In this document: positions 36,535-47,742 of the stretch, in pieces
Layout of the letters: every line of letters begins with the position of its first letter
How positions within the stretch are numbered: the stretch's first letter is position 1
DNA from: JANQOH01 sp965242575
GTDB lineage: Bacteria > Pseudomonadota > Alphaproteobacteria > UBA7887
Direction of reading: 5' to 3'
Assembly: GCA_965242575.1 (NCBI GenBank)
Contig: OZ251461.1
Coordinates: forward strand, 3,162,001-3,226,000
Length of the DNA stretch: 64,000 nucleotides
Made by a program: the position numbers and the translations under genes
The notes under the pieces: generated by a model
What the model was told of the DNA's origin: nothing
What the model saw: only the letters and a program-made list of their open reading frames with translations
Database searches by the model: none

Positions 36535-38361
36535 CTATGCCGCCGGGGCGGAATCCGCCCATTCGGCCCGATCCGCCGAATCCAATTGATGCCGCAACCG
36601 GACCAGAAGCGCAAGCGCTTCGGCGTCCATGCGCTCCGACAGCGCCGCCTCCGCCGCCTTCAGGTCGGCCTCCAGCCCGGCGCGGCGGTGGCGCCGGGCG
36701 AGATGCAGGAACCCCTCGCGCGCCGCCTCGTCCGGCGCGCCGGCGCGGGCGAAGGACTCCGCCAGCTGGCCGCCGTCCCAGCGCCCGGAGGCAAGCAGCG
36801 CCCCGGCGTAGTCCAGCGCCCCCGCCGCCTCCAGCGCCGCGCGCAGCGCCTCCGGCCCCGCATCCTCCTCCGCCGACGCCGCGAAATCGACCAGCACGTC
36901 GCGCAGCCGCCGCAACCCGCCGGCGCGGATCTCCACCTCCGCCAATTCCTCGGCCAGGTCGGGGACCAGGCGCGGGTGGGTGAGCAGCGCCGCCAGCATG
37001 GTCCGTTCGCGCCGCGCGCCCTCGTCCGGCGGCGCGGCCGGCTCCTCCTGGAGGAAGGCGCGGCGCGCGGCGCCCGGCGCGGCGCGGCGGCGCGGCGGGC
37101 GGTAGGCGGCGTCGAAGCGCTCGCGGAACGCCCGCGCGTAGTCCGCCCGCACGCGCCCGTCGGCGATCCCGGCGACCGTGCGGTCGATCTCCTGGCGCAG
37201 CGCGGCGCGGCGCTCCGGCGTGGCGGCGCTGCGCCCCGCCGTGAGGCCGCGCCACAACACCTCGACGAGGGGGACCGCATCGGCGAGGCGGGCGCGCATC
37301 CCGGCCGCGCCGGCGCGCGCGACCAGGCTGTCCGGGTCCTCGCCCTCCGGCAGGAACGCGAACGCCAGCGACCGCCCCGGCGCCAGCAGCGGCAGCGCGC
37401 GCTCGGCGGCGCGCGCCGCGGCGGCGCGGCCGGCGCGGTCGCCGTCCAGGCACAGCACCGGTTCGGGCGCCAGCCGCCACAGCGCGCGCAGCTGGTCCTC
37501 GGTGAGCGACGTTCCCAGCGGCGCCACCGCATGCGCGAACCCCGCCCGCGCCAGCGCGATGACGTCCAGGTAGCCCTCGACGGCGATGACCGCGCCGGCG
37601 TCGCGGGCGGCGCGGCGCGCGCTGGCCAGGTTGTAGAGCGCGCGCCCCTTGCGGAAGGCGGGCGATTCCGGCGAGTTGATGTATTTAGGCGCCGCATCGC
37701 CCAGCCCGCGCGCGCCGAAGCCGATGACCCGCCCGCCCTCGTCGCCGATGGGGAACATGACCCGGCCGCGGAAGAAGTCGTAGGCCGGCCGCCCGTCGTC
37801 CGGGCGGCGCAGCAGCCCCGCGTCGCAGGCCAGGTCCTCCGCGACGCCCTCGGCGGCGAGCTCCGCCGCCAGCGCCCGGCCCGAGGCCGGCGCCCAGCCG
37901 AGGCGGAACCGCGCGACCGCCTCCGCGTCGACGCCGCGCGCGGCGAGGTAGCGCGCGCCCTCCGCCCCGCCGGGCCGCGCCAGCGCCCGGGCGAACCGGC
38001 CGGCGGCGAATTCGAGGACGCCGCGCACCCCGTCGCGCCGCCGCGCCTCGGCGCGCGCCTCTGGCGTCCGCGCGGGGACCGAAAGCCCCGCCTCGCCGGC
38101 CAGGCGCTCCACCGCGTCCGGGAAGGCGAGGCCGTCGTGGCGCATGACGAAGCCGATGACGTCGCCGTGCTCGCCGCAGCCGAAGCAGTGGAAGAACCCC
38201 TTGTCGTCGTTGACCGTGAACGACGGGGTCTTCTCGCGGTGGAACGGGCACAGCCCCACGTGTTCGCGCCCGCGCCGCGCAAGGCGGACCGCGCGCCCGG
38301 CGACGCCGCTGACCGGCAGGCGGGCGCGGATGTCGTCGAGGAATCCGGGCGGGTAGCTCAT
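36535..38361 (-). CDS. dnaG: DNA primase
   Basis: 608 aa. The zinc ribbon is C38-H41-C59-C62 (CPFHREKTPSF, FFHCFGCGEHG). The TOPRIM core has VIAVEGYLDVIAL and the acidic VLCLDGDRAG; the C-terminal helicase-binding domain is present but Ala-rich. It makes the RNA primers for DNA replication. The ATG overlaps the stop of the yqeY-like gene (ATGA). Confidence 0.97.
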   Translation of the reverse strand: MSYPPGFLDDIRARLPVSGVAGRAVRLARRGREHVGLCPFHREKTPSFTVNDDKGFFHCFGCGEHGDVIGFVMRHDGLAFPDAVERLAGEAGLSVPARTPEARAEARRRDGVRGVLEFAAGRFARALARPGGAEGARYLAARGVDAEAVARFRLGWAPASGRALAAELAAEGVAEDLACDAGLLRRPDDGRPAYDFFRGRVMFPIGDEGGRVIGFGARGLGDAAPKYINSPESPAFRKGRALYNLASARRAARDAGAVIAVEGYLDVIALARAGFAHAVAPLGTSLTEDQLRALWRLAPEPVLCLDGDRAGRAAAARAAERALPLLAPGRSLAFAFLPEGEDPDSLVARAGAAGMRARLADAVPLVEVLWRGLTAGRSAATPERRAALRQEIDRTVAGIADGRVRADYARAFRERFDAAYRPPRRRAAPGAARRAFLQEEPAAPPDEGARRERTMLAALLTHPRLVPDLAEELAEVEIRAGGLRRLRDVLVDFAASAEEDAGPEALRAALEAAGALDYAGALLASGRWDGGQLAESFARAGAPDEAAREGFLHLARRHRRAGLEADLKAAEAALSERMDAEALALLVRLRHQLDSADRAEWADSAPAA

Positions 38362-38828
38362 GCGCCGCCGGCGAGGCGCGCCTTGACGGCGCGGCTGGCG
38401 GCGGCGAAGTCCATCCGCCCGGCGTAGCGCGCCTTGAGCGCCGCCATGGCGCGGCCCATGTCGCGGAGCGATTCGGCGCCCGCGTCGGCGATGGCTTCGG
38501 CGATGGCCCGGTCGGTTTCGGATTCGTCGAGCGGCCGGGGCATGTAGCCCTCGATGTGGCCGATCTCCTCCTCCTCGCGCGCCGCCAGTTCGGGCCGCCC
38601 GCCGGCGCGGTAGGCGGCGGCCGATTCGCGGCGCTGGCGCACCATCCTGGCGAGCATGTCGAGGGTTTCTGCGTCGCCGATCCCGTCCTCGACTCCGCGC
38701 TCGCGGGCGGCGATGTCGCGGTCCTTGAGGGTGGCGAGGATCAACCGCAGCGTGGCGACGCGGCACGAATCGCGCGCCTTCATGGCGGTCTTGAGGTCGT
38801 CGGAAAAGCGTTTGCGCAAGGCGGTCAT
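38358..38828 (-). CDS. GatB/YqeY domain protein
   Basis: 156 aa. Starts TALRKRFSDDLKTAMKARDS and shows the all-helical YqeY pattern: VATLRLILATLKDRDIAARE, ARMVRQRRESAAAYRAGGRP, EEIGHIEGYMPRPLDE and the closing helices with MGRAMAALKARY. YqeY proteins resemble the tRNA-binding tail of GatB; their exact role is open. It commonly precedes dnaG in alphaproteobacteria. A run of 12 G lies four bases before the ATG and serves as the only ribosome-site-like sequence. Confidence 0.9.
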   Translation of the reverse strand: MTALRKRFSDDLKTAMKARDSCRVATLRLILATLKDRDIAARERGVEDGIGDAETLDMLARMVRQRRESAAAYRAGGRPELAAREEEEIGHIEGYMPRPLDESETDRAIAEAIADAGAESLRDMGRAMAALKARYAGRMDFAAASRAVKARLAGGA

Positions 38829-38832
38829 GGCG

Positions 38833-38844
38833 CCCCCCCCCCCC
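38833..38844 (-). repeat. G12 tract in the translation-start region of yqeY
   Basis: Twelve C on the plus strand, read as G on the coding strand, separated from the ATG by CGCC. It occupies the Shine-Dalgarno position, so its length could set expression of the yqeY-dnaG-rpoD block. Confidence 0.8.
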
Positions 38845-38922
38845 GGTGCGGCGCCCCAGCGTGGCCAATCCCGGGCGCGCTGTCGAATCGCCCCCCGCCG
38901 CCCGCCGCGGCGCGTCCAGGGG

Positions 38923-41900
38923 CTACCAGCGGAGTCGGAAGTCGAGGGCGATGCGGCGGTCGGGGGCGCCGGTCCGGGTTTCGCGCAGCGACGTCGCGAG
39001 GGCCAGGTCGAGCGCCTTGGCGAGGGCGAGGCGGCCGCCGACGCGCCATTCGCGCGAGCGGTCGCCGGACAGCGCGAAACCCGCCAGCGGCGTCGCAACG
39101 CCGCCCAACGCGCGCAACCCGTAGCCCGCCTCGGCGTCGAGGCGGCCCCCGGCCCTCTGCGACGCATCCGTGCGCGACGTTGCGTCGGCGCTCCACAGCC
39201 GCGCGAGGCCGCTATCGGCCGCGCCCCACGACGGAGACAGCGCCAGGGACAGGCCCAGGCCGCCGGAGCCCGGCGCAACCCGCAGCGCGCCGCCGACGCC
39301 CCATTCCTCCGCATCGCCGCCATGCGCCAGAAGCGCGCGACCGCGCGCCTCCAGCGTCAGCGGCGATGACGGAGCCGACCACGCCGCGCCGCCGCCCAAC
39401 TCCACGCCCGCGCCCGTCGCGCCGTCGCCGCCGTCCCACCGCAACCCCGCCTCAAGCGACGGAGTCAACGAACCGCCGTTCGCGAACGCGATGACGTAGC
39501 GCCCCTCCGCCGCAACCCGCAGCCGGAACGTCCGCGCCGACATGCCTGCGATGAGATCCCCGCCGCTGTCGAGCGCGAAACGCGCCGCCTGCGCCTCCCC
39601 CTTCACATCCACCGCCGCAGCGCCACGCGACAGCGCACGCGTCCGCGCGCCGATGGCCGCAGCCGTCAACGTCGCCGACGAATCCGCGGACCCGGCCGCG
39701 GCGTCGGCGATCTCCACCTCGCCGCGCCCGTGCGACAGCGCAGCCCACGCCCGCGACCCATCGCCCGCAAGCCACCCCACATAGGGCTGGACGCTCGCCA
39801 TCCGCGCCTCGTGGCGGCCTTTGACGGACTCCCCGCCGCCCGTATCGGTGTAGTCGATATCGCTCTCAGACCACGACGCCGACACGCCGCCGAGGACGCG
39901 CCCGCCCGCACCGTCCGGAGCCGTCCGCGCATCGGCCCCGGCGTGCAGCGCCGTAACCTCCCCCTCCCACGACAGCGCGCCGTCGGCCAGAGACAGCGAC
40001 CGCCGGTCGCCCGAACCCCACAGCGCCGCGTCGGGGCCGTCCCCCGCAGCGCCGCCCGACAGGCCCAACGCGAACGCCGAACCCGGAAGCAACGCACGCC
40101 ACCCCGCCCCCGGAGGCGCCGGCGCATCCTCCGGCGGGCCGTAAGGCTGCGGGTCGTGGAACAGCGCAGGCCCGCGCGCGCGGGCCGCAGACGCGCCGCC
40201 CGGAGCGCCCAGCCGGCCCGCCAGCCACGACAGCGCGTCCGCAGCCCACGCCGCGGCGTCGGCGTCCGCCCCGCCGTCGTAGCCCGCAGGCGCGCCGTCG
40301 CCGAAACGCCGCGCCACCGCCCCGGCCGCGCCGTCCCACATCGCCCGCGACACTTCCGGCAGGATCGACCGGTTGACCGCGGCAAGCCGCGTCCGCGTGT
40401 CCGACCGCTCCGCCACCGCCGGCGCATCGGCGCGCCAGCCCACCGCGAAGGGCGAGAACTCGGTAATCCCCGCCGCGCACACCCGCTCCGCCGCCTCGTC
40501 CAGCCGCGCCCCCGCGACCTCGACCCACGCGGTCCCGTCATGACGCAGCAGCGTCAACGCGCGACCGCCCGACGCCGCCCGCAACTCCGCAGGCGCCGGC
40601 AGGCACAGTTCCAGCCCCGCCGCCGGGACGCCGGTAACCGAGACGTCCACCGCCACTTGCGCCCCCGCGGCGCCGAAGGCGAAGACGCCGGGCGCCAGCG
40701 ACACATCGTCCGAAACCGGGCGCAGCGTCACCGACAGGTCCGCCGCCAGCGCCGCCGGAGGAACGATCTCGACGCCGGGCGGAACCCCCGCCTCGGCGCG
40801 GACCTCGACGCGATGCCCGCCCACCATGTAAACGGCCGGGTCGCCCGCCGCAGGCGCCCGAACCCGCGTATCGCCGGGCTCCGACACCAGCGCCACGAGG
40901 ATCTTCGTTTCGCCGTCCAGGCCGCCGCCGCTCGCCGTGTGCGTGAGCTGCGCCGTGTCGGCGTAATCGTCGTCGTCCGCCGCCGCCGTCACCGTCACCG
41001 TTTGCGGCGCGCGCCAGTTCGACCTGTCGAACGACAACGATGCGGGCGCCGTCGTCACGTCGGGTTTGTCGCTGGAGATCGCCACCGTAACCGGCCCCGT
41101 CGGAGCCCCGTCCAGGCGCACCGTGTAGGCCGCGCCCTCCGCGCCCGTGTCCACCTCCAGCTCCTCCACCGAGAGGACCAGCGTCTCCGCCGGCGGGGGC
41201 GGCGGCGGCGCAGGCGGCGCAGGCGGCGCGTCGTCGTTCGTGATCGTCCCGACGCCGACGGCGGACGCGGTGATCGCCCCGTCCGCGTTGCGGATGGGCG
41301 TCCCGGACGGATTCGGGGTGCTGATCGCCACTCGCACCGTCTCGTTGGGTTCGACCGCCGAATCTCCCCGCACCTCCACCGTGATCGTCTTGCTCGTCTC
41401 GCCGGCGGCGAAGGTCAGCACCCCGCTGTAGGGGGAGAGCTCCGTGTAGTCGGTTCCCGGCTCCGCCGTGCCAGTGACGGAGGTCTGATCCTCCCACTCC
41501 ACCGTCACCTGCCCCGTGCTCGCTGGCGACAGCGTCACGGTGAACGCCATCTCCGTCGTCCCGGAGTTCCCCTCCGCCACGCGCGGCGAATCGATCGTCA
41601 GCGTCGGCCTGTCGTCGTCGACGATGGTCCCCGTCCCCGTTCCCATCCCCGTCGCGATGACGATCCCGCCGGCCGGAGCGGGGCTGCTCAAGGCAACGGC
41701 GACGGTCTCGTCCGACTCCGTCGCGTCGGTGTCGCCCGTCACCGTCACGGAGACGGTCTGGCTCGTCACGCCCGCCGCGAAGGTCAGCGTTCCGGCCGTA
41801 AGCGCCGTGTAATCCGTCCCCGCCGCCGCCGTCCCCGTCCCTGCGTCGGCGTAGGCCACCGTCGCCTGGACCGCCGCGGCCGCGGACAGGGTCACGGTGA

Positions 41901-42480
41901 AGGTCATCGTCGGCGTGTCGCCGGCGCCGCCCTCCGCCACCCGCGGCGAGTCGATCGAGACGCGGATCGGCGCGGCGCCGCCGTCGACCCTGTGGGCGGA
42001 CTGGTCGCCCAGCGCGGCATTGTTGGAGTTGACTGGGATTATGGAGCCTTGGACTATTGAGTTCCAGGGGGAGCCCATCCTGTCAATGGCGTTGGCCGGG
42101 ATGCTTACGCCGTTCGCGTCGACGTCGGCGGCCACCACCGTGTAGGAGAAGTTCACCGCCGTCATGCCGTTGACCAAAGTGCTGGTGCTGCCCGCGCGAC
42201 GCTCGACGCCGCCGATGTCGAGCTTCATCTCGGCGTTCTGGACGGCGCCGCTCCACAACCCGGCGCTGAGGGCGATGCGGGTGGTGATCGCCTCTCCGGC
42301 GACGTAATGCGTCCCGTTGGCCGGCGTCGAGGTGATGGACACCGTCTGCGCCGCGGCCGGCGCGGCGGCCAGCGCGAGGAGCGGCGCGGCGAGGACGGCG
42401 CACAGCCGCGCCGCGCGCACGAAAGGACTCCCACCCGTCACGTCTGGCGCGGGGGGGGGGGGGGGGGGGGTGAACGCCAT
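38923..42480 (-). CDS. autotransporter-like surface protein with Calx-beta domains
   Basis: About 1185 aa from the ATG at 42480. The start region reads AFTPPPPPPAPD, encoded by a C20 tract, then the signal peptide RLCAVLAAPLLALAAAPAAA. Next come a beta-sandwich region, two Calx-beta domains (SIDSPRVAEGGAGDTPTMTF with AAGTDYTALTAGTLTFAAG, and SIDSPRVAEG-like TIDSPRVAEGNSGTTEMAF with PGTDYTELSPYSGVLTFAAG), a Pro linker and an Ig-like domain. The last 330 residues form a beta-barrel pattern ending in RIALDFRLRW with a terminal aromatic residue, as in type V autotransporters. A GTG at 42418-42420 with GGGAG in front is an alternative start that leaves the C tract outside the gene; ATGs at 42486 and 42507 are also possible. 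Confidence 0.8.
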   Translation of the reverse strand: MAFTPPPPPPAPDVTGGSPFVRAARLCAVLAAPLLALAAAPAAAQTVSITSTPANGTHYVAGEAITTRIALSAGLWSGAVQNAEMKLDIGGVERRAGSTSTLVNGMTAVNFSYTVVAADVDANGVSIPANAIDRMGSPWNSIVQGSIIPVNSNNAALGDQSAHRVDGGAAPIRVSIDSPRVAEGGAGDTPTMTFTVTLSAAAAVQATVAYADAGTGTAAAGTDYTALTAGTLTFAAGVTSQTVSVTVTGDTDATESDETVAVALSSPAPAGGIVIATGMGTGTGTIVDDDRPTLTIDSPRVAEGNSGTTEMAFTVTLSPASTGQVTVEWEDQTSVTGTAEPGTDYTELSPYSGVLTFAAGETSKTITVEVRGDSAVEPNETVRVAISTPNPSGTPIRNADGAITASAVGVGTITNDDAPPAPPAPPPPPPAETLVLSVEELEVDTGAEGAAYTVRLDGAPTGPVTVAISSDKPDVTTAPASLSFDRSNWRAPQTVTVTAAADDDDYADTAQLTHTASGGGLDGETKILVALVSEPGDTRVRAPAAGDPAVYMVGGHRVEVRAEAGVPPGVEIVPPAALAADLSVTLRPVSDDVSLAPGVFAFGAAGAQVAVDVSVTGVPAAGLELCLPAPAELRAASGGRALTLLRHDGTAWVEVAGARLDEAAERVCAAGITEFSPFAVGWRADAPAVAERSDTRTRLAAVNRSILPEVSRAMWDGAAGAVARRFGDGAPAGYDGGADADAAAWAADALSWLAGRLGAPGGASAARARGPALFHDPQPYGPPEDAPAPPGAGWRALLPGSAFALGLSGGAAGDGPDAALWGSGDRRSLSLADGALSWEGEVTALHAGADARTAPDGAGGRVLGGVSASWSESDIDYTDTGGGESVKGRHEARMASVQPYVGWLAGDGSRAWAALSHGRGEVEIADAAAGSADSSATLTAAAIGARTRALSRGAAAVDVKGEAQAARFALDSGGDLIAGMSARTFRLRVAAEGRYVIAFANGGSLTPSLEAGLRWDGGDGATGAGVELGGGAAWSAPSSPLTLEARGRALLAHGGDAEEWGVGGALRVAPGSGGLGLSLALSPSWGAADSGLARLWSADATSRTDASQRAGGRLDAEAGYGLRALGGVATPLAGFALSGDRSREWRVGGRLALAKALDLALATSLRETRTGAPDRRIALDFRLRW
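42451..42470 (-). repeat. C20 homopolymer (coding strand) at the 5' end of the autotransporter-like gene
   Basis: Twenty G on the plus strand. If translation begins at 42480, it encodes part of a Thr and six Pro, and a change of one base would shift the frame before the signal peptide. If translation begins at the GTG at 42420, it lies in the leader and could change promoter or leader spacing. Both layouts are known forms of phase variation. Confidence 0.92.
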
Positions 42481-42667
42481 CGCCATGCCCTCGATCAGTC
42501 GCGCCATCGCCGCGCGCGGCGGGGGTTTAGACTCTCTCCCCCGCACGCGTCAACGCGGCGGCCTTGACAGCGGGCCGGACCCGGCCCTAGGGTCGCCTCC
42601 GCTTGCGGGCGCGGCGCGCCCGGCGAAGCGCGAATCCCCGCGGTGTGTCTTCGATTCGGTGAATGGC

Positions 42668-42991
42668 GTGAGCGACGAAACCGGAGAGCTCCGGCGTTTG
42701 CGGTCGCGGCTGCAACGCGCGCGCGCGGCGCGGCGCGGCGCGGATGGCGGGCCGGGCGGCGAGTCCGGCCCGGCGCGCGCGCCGGGACTCGGCATGGCGC
42801 TGCGAATCGGCGCGGAGATGGTCGCCGGAGTGGGCGTCGGCGCGGCGATCGGCCACGGCCTCGACCGCTGGCTCGGCACGTCGCCGGCCATGCTCATCCT
42901 GTTCTTCTTCCTGGGCGCCGGCGCGGGCGCGCTGAACACCCGCCGCGCGCTCGCCGGCGCGGGCTTCGGGGCCGGCGGCGGGCCGAGGTAG
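42668..42991 (+). CDS. atpI: AtpI-family F0F1 ATP synthase assembly protein
   Basis: 107 aa from a GTG. A charged front is followed by two TM helices: GMALRIGAEMVAGVGVGAAI and AMLILFFFLGAGAGALNTRR, the AtpI/AtpZ pattern of alphaproteobacteria. It assists c-ring assembly or cation supply. It is the first gene of the F0 operon, 6 bp before atpB. Confidence 0.82.
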   Translation: MSDETGELRRLRSRLQRARAARRGADGGPGGESGPARAPGLGMALRIGAEMVAGVGVGAAIGHGLDRWLGTSPAMLILFFFLGAGAGALNTRRALAGAGFGAGGGPR

Positions 42992-42997
42992 GGCGGC

Positions 42998-43753
42998 GTG
43001 GCGGCGAACGGCTCCGGCGCGGCGGGCCACGGCCCGCTGGCGCAGTTCGAAATCCGCGAACTGCTGCCCATCCACATCGGCGAGCTCAACCTGAGCTACA
43101 CCAATTCGGCGCTGTGGATGACCATCGCCGTGGGGCTGGCGACGGCGCTCTTCGCCGTCGGCGCGCGGCGCCGCGCGATGGCGCCCGGCCGCCTGCAATC
43201 GCTGGTCGAGCTGTCCTACGAATTCGTCGCCAACATGGTGCGGGACAATGTGGGGGCCGCCGGGCGGCCGTACTTCCCGTTCGTCTTCACGCTGTTCGTG
43301 TTCATCCTGTTCGGCAACCTGCTGGGGATGATCCCCTACAGTTTCACCTTCACCAGCCACATCGTCGTCACCTTCGCCATGGCCGCCGCCGTGTTCATCG
43401 GCGTGACGGCGATAGGCTTCGCCCGCCACGGCGCGCGCTTCCTCCGGTTCTTCGTCCCCGAGGGCGTGCCGGCGCCGCTGCTGGCGATCCTCGTGCCGAT
43501 CGAGGTCCTGTCCTACTTCGTGCGCCCGGTGAGCCTGAGCCTGCGGCTGTTCGCGAACATGATGGCCGGGCACACCATGCTCAAGGTCTTCGGCGGGTTC
43601 GTGGTCGCGCTCGGGGCCGTCGGCGGCTGGGCGCCGCTGGCGCTGATCGTCGCGCTGACCGGGCTGGAGATCGGCATCGCCCTGCTGCAAGCCTACGTCT
43701 TCGCCGTGCTGTCGTGCCTCTACCTCAACGACGCGCTGCACATGCACCACTGA
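42998..43753 (+). CDS. atpB: F0F1 ATP synthase subunit a
   Basis: 251 aa from a GTG. The proton-path Arg is R183 in SLSLRLFANMMAGH, and the FVFTLFVFILFGNLLGMIPY helix and C-terminal EIGIALLQAYVFAVLSCLYL helix are typical. It couples proton flow to c-ring rotation in the inner membrane. The GTG start is used because the frame has no closer ATG. Confidence 0.95.
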   Translation: MAANGSGAAGHGPLAQFEIRELLPIHIGELNLSYTNSALWMTIAVGLATALFAVGARRRAMAPGRLQSLVELSYEFVANMVRDNVGAAGRPYFPFVFTLFVFILFGNLLGMIPYSFTFTSHIVVTFAMAAAVFIGVTAIGFARHGARFLRFFVPEGVPAPLLAILVPIEVLSYFVRPVSLSLRLFANMMAGHTMLKVFGGFVVALGAVGGWAPLALIVALTGLEIGIALLQAYVFAVLSCLYLNDALHMHH

Positions 43754-43791
43754 TCCCACCGCTGACCCCCTCGAACCGAAAGGACCCCGAC

Positions 43792-44016
43792 ATGGAACTC
43801 GAAGCGGCGAAAATGATCGGCGCCGGCCTCGCCACCATCGCGCTGGCGGGCGTCGGCATCGGCATCGGCACGATCTTCGGCAATTTCGTCGCCGCGGCGG
43901 CGCGCAACCCGGCCGCGGCGCCGAAGGTGTTCGGCAACGTGCTGCTGGGCTTCGCGCTGACCGAGGCGATCGCGCTGTTCGCGCTGCTGATCGCGTTCCT
44001 CATCCTGTTCCTCTAG
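43792..44016 (+). CDS. atpE: F0F1 ATP synthase subunit c
   Basis: 74 aa hairpin. TM1 includes the Gly-rich GVGIGIGTIFG, the polar loop is AARNPAAAPK, and TM2 carries the proton-binding E58 (FALTEAIALFALLIAF). AAAGG-like AAAGGACC precedes the ATG. It is a proton-type ring: no Na-binding motif is seen. Confidence 0.96.
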   Translation: MELEAAKMIGAGLATIALAGVGIGIGTIFGNFVAAAARNPAAAPKVFGNVLLGFALTEAIALFALLIAFLILFL

Positions 44017-44039
44017 GCGGAGCGGGAGGGAGGCCGCCC

Positions 44040-44516
44040 ATGCCGCAACTCGACGCCGCCACCTTCCTGCCGCAGCTGTTCTGGCTGGCGGTCAGTTTCG
44101 GCGTCCTCTACCTGATCCTCTCGCGCGTGGCGCTGCCCCGCGTCGGCGAGGTGCTGGAGGAGCGCCGCGCGCGCATCGACGCCGACCTGGCCCGCGCCGA
44201 CGACCTGCGGCGCGAGGCCGAGGCCACCCTCGAGGCGCACGAACGGACGATGGCCGAGGCGCGCGGCGAGGCGCGGCGCATCGTCGCCGAGGCGGCGCGC
44301 GCGGCGGCGGCCGAGTCCGAACGCCGCCACGCCGAACTCGCCGCCCGGCTGGAGTCCGAGGCCGCCCGCGCCGGGGAGCGTATCGCCGCCGCCAGGGACG
44401 AGGCGCTCGCCGGCCTGCGCGCGGGCGCGGCGGACGCGGTGCGCGCCGCGGGCGGCAAGGTCGCCGGGGTGGCGCTCTCCGACTCCGTGATCGCCGCCGC
44501 CCTCGAGGAGGAGTGA
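44040..44516 (+). CDS. F0F1 ATP synthase subunit b'
   Basis: 158 aa. An N-terminal TM (FLPQLFWLAVSFGVLYLILS) is followed by a long charged helix, the stator stalk. The PQLDAATFLPQLFWLA start marks the b' form of alphaproteobacteria and phototrophs, which pairs with b as a heterodimer. 23 bp after atpE. Confidence 0.92.
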   Translation: MPQLDAATFLPQLFWLAVSFGVLYLILSRVALPRVGEVLEERRARIDADLARADDLRREAEATLEAHERTMAEARGEARRIVAEAARAAAAESERRHAELAARLESEAARAGERIAAARDEALAGLRAGAADAVRAAGGKVAGVALSDSVIAAALEEE

Positions 44517-44522
44517 CGGGCG

Positions 44523-45002
44523 ATGTTCGACGAATCTTTCTGGGTCGCGGTCGCCTTCGTCCTGTTCTTCGCCGTCTTCGGGCGCCGCCTCTGGGTCTTC
44601 CTGACCGACAGGCTGGACCGGCGGTCGCAAGCGGTGCGCGAGGAGATCGAGGAGGCGGTGAAGCTGCGCGAGGAGGCGCAGGCCCTGCTCGCCTCCTACC
44701 AGCGCCGCCAGCGCGACGCCGCCGGCGAGGCCGAGTCGCTGGTCGCCGCGGCGCGCGAGGAGGCCGCCCGCATCGCCGCCGATTCGGAGGCGCGCGCCGC
44801 CGAACAGCTCGCCCGGCGCGAGCGGCTGGCGCGCGAGGAGATCGCCCGGCTGGAGGCGCGCGCCGCCGCCGAGGTCCGCGCCGCCGCCGTCGATTCGGTC
44901 ATCGCCGCCGCCGGCCGCGCCATCGCCGCCGAACTCGACGCGGCGGGGGACCGCGCGCTGGTCGACCGCGCCGCCGCCGAACTGGAGTCGCGGCTCGGAT
45001 GA
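44523..45002 (+). CDS. atpF: F0F1 ATP synthase subunit b
   Basis: 159 aa. TM helix FWVAVAFVLFFAVFGRRLWV, then a stalk helix rich in Glu/Arg/Ala with VREEIEEAVKLREEAQALLA. It is the last F0 gene here; the F1 genes are not in the window, the usual split of alphaproteobacteria. Confidence 0.93.
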   Translation: MFDESFWVAVAFVLFFAVFGRRLWVFLTDRLDRRSQAVREEIEEAVKLREEAQALLASYQRRQRDAAGEAESLVAAAREEAARIAADSEARAAEQLARRERLAREEIARLEARAAAEVRAAAVDSVIAAAGRAIAAELDAAGDRALVDRAAAELESRLG

Positions 45003-45132
45003 CCGGGACCGGCAAACGACGCCGTCCCGCACGCCGGGATTCCTTCACACGCTCAAATCCCGGAATTGCCCGCGCCCGCCCGTATCGAAGACCGGGCTTG
45101 CGCGCGGCGGCGCGGCGGCGCAGGCTTGGCGC

Positions 45133-45384
45133 ATGACTTCCGCCACGTTCGACACGTTGAAAGCCGTCAAGGCGCTGACGGCCACCGGCTTCGACGCCCG
45201 GCAAGCCGAAGCCGTCACGGACACCGTGCGCGACGCGATGTCCGAAGGCGTCGCGACGAGGGCGGATATCGCCGGCCTGGAGGCCGGGATCGCCGAGCTC
45301 GAGGCCACGATCCTTCTGGCGATCTTCGGCGCCGCCGGCGCGCTGTTCGCGGCGCTCAAGCCGTTCCCCGGAGGCGCGCCCTAA
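45133..45384 (+). CDS. small coiled-coil membrane protein (DUF1640/CCDC90-like)
   Basis: 83 aa. It begins TFDTLKAVKALTATGFDARQ, AEAVTDTVRDAMSEG, a pattern of DUF1640/CCDC90-type proteins, continues with ATRADIAGLEAGIAELEA and ends with a TM helix (LLAIFGAAGALFAALKPF). It shares ATRADIA-x-LE and the terminal TM with the small protein at 49741. Its role is unknown. No operon link: the ATP synthase genes end 130 bp before and uvrB starts 162 bp after. Confidence 0.65.
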   Translation: MTSATFDTLKAVKALTATGFDARQAEAVTDTVRDAMSEGVATRADIAGLEAGIAELEATILLAIFGAAGALFAALKPFPGGAP

Positions 45385-45546
45385 CCGCTCCGCGAACCCG
45401 GTCGACCCGCGCGGCGCGAGGGGCGGCGGCGGGCCGGGGTCTCCGGCCATGGCCGCTCCTGCGGTTTCCGTCTTGGGGAATTCGACCGTTCCGCCGCCGC
45501 GCGAGTCCGGCCCGCCGCATTGCCAGACCCCGCCCGCGCGCGGATA

Positions 45547-47649
<2,103 letters not shown>

Positions 47650-47675
47650 CGAATGCGGGGCGGCCGGCTTGCCGG

Positions 47676-47704
47676 TTGACAGCGCGCCGCCGCCATGCGT
47701 AAAG
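47676..47704 (+). promoter_or_regulatory. candidate promoter of the core-less leader-like gene
   Basis: TTGACA (47676-47681) is perfect; the -10 is weak (GTAAAG at 47699-47704 or CGTAAA one base earlier). GAGGAGCAAGCC follows as ribosome site before the ATG at 47743. Confidence 0.4.
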
Positions 47705-47742
47705 GGGCTTCCGAACCTGTCCACCCACCCGAGGAGCAAGCC

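Noticed and set aside
38923..42060. Long plus-strand frames rich in Arg opposite the autotransporter gene
   Set aside because: Arg-rich antisense shadows of an Ala/Gly-rich barrel protein; no motif.
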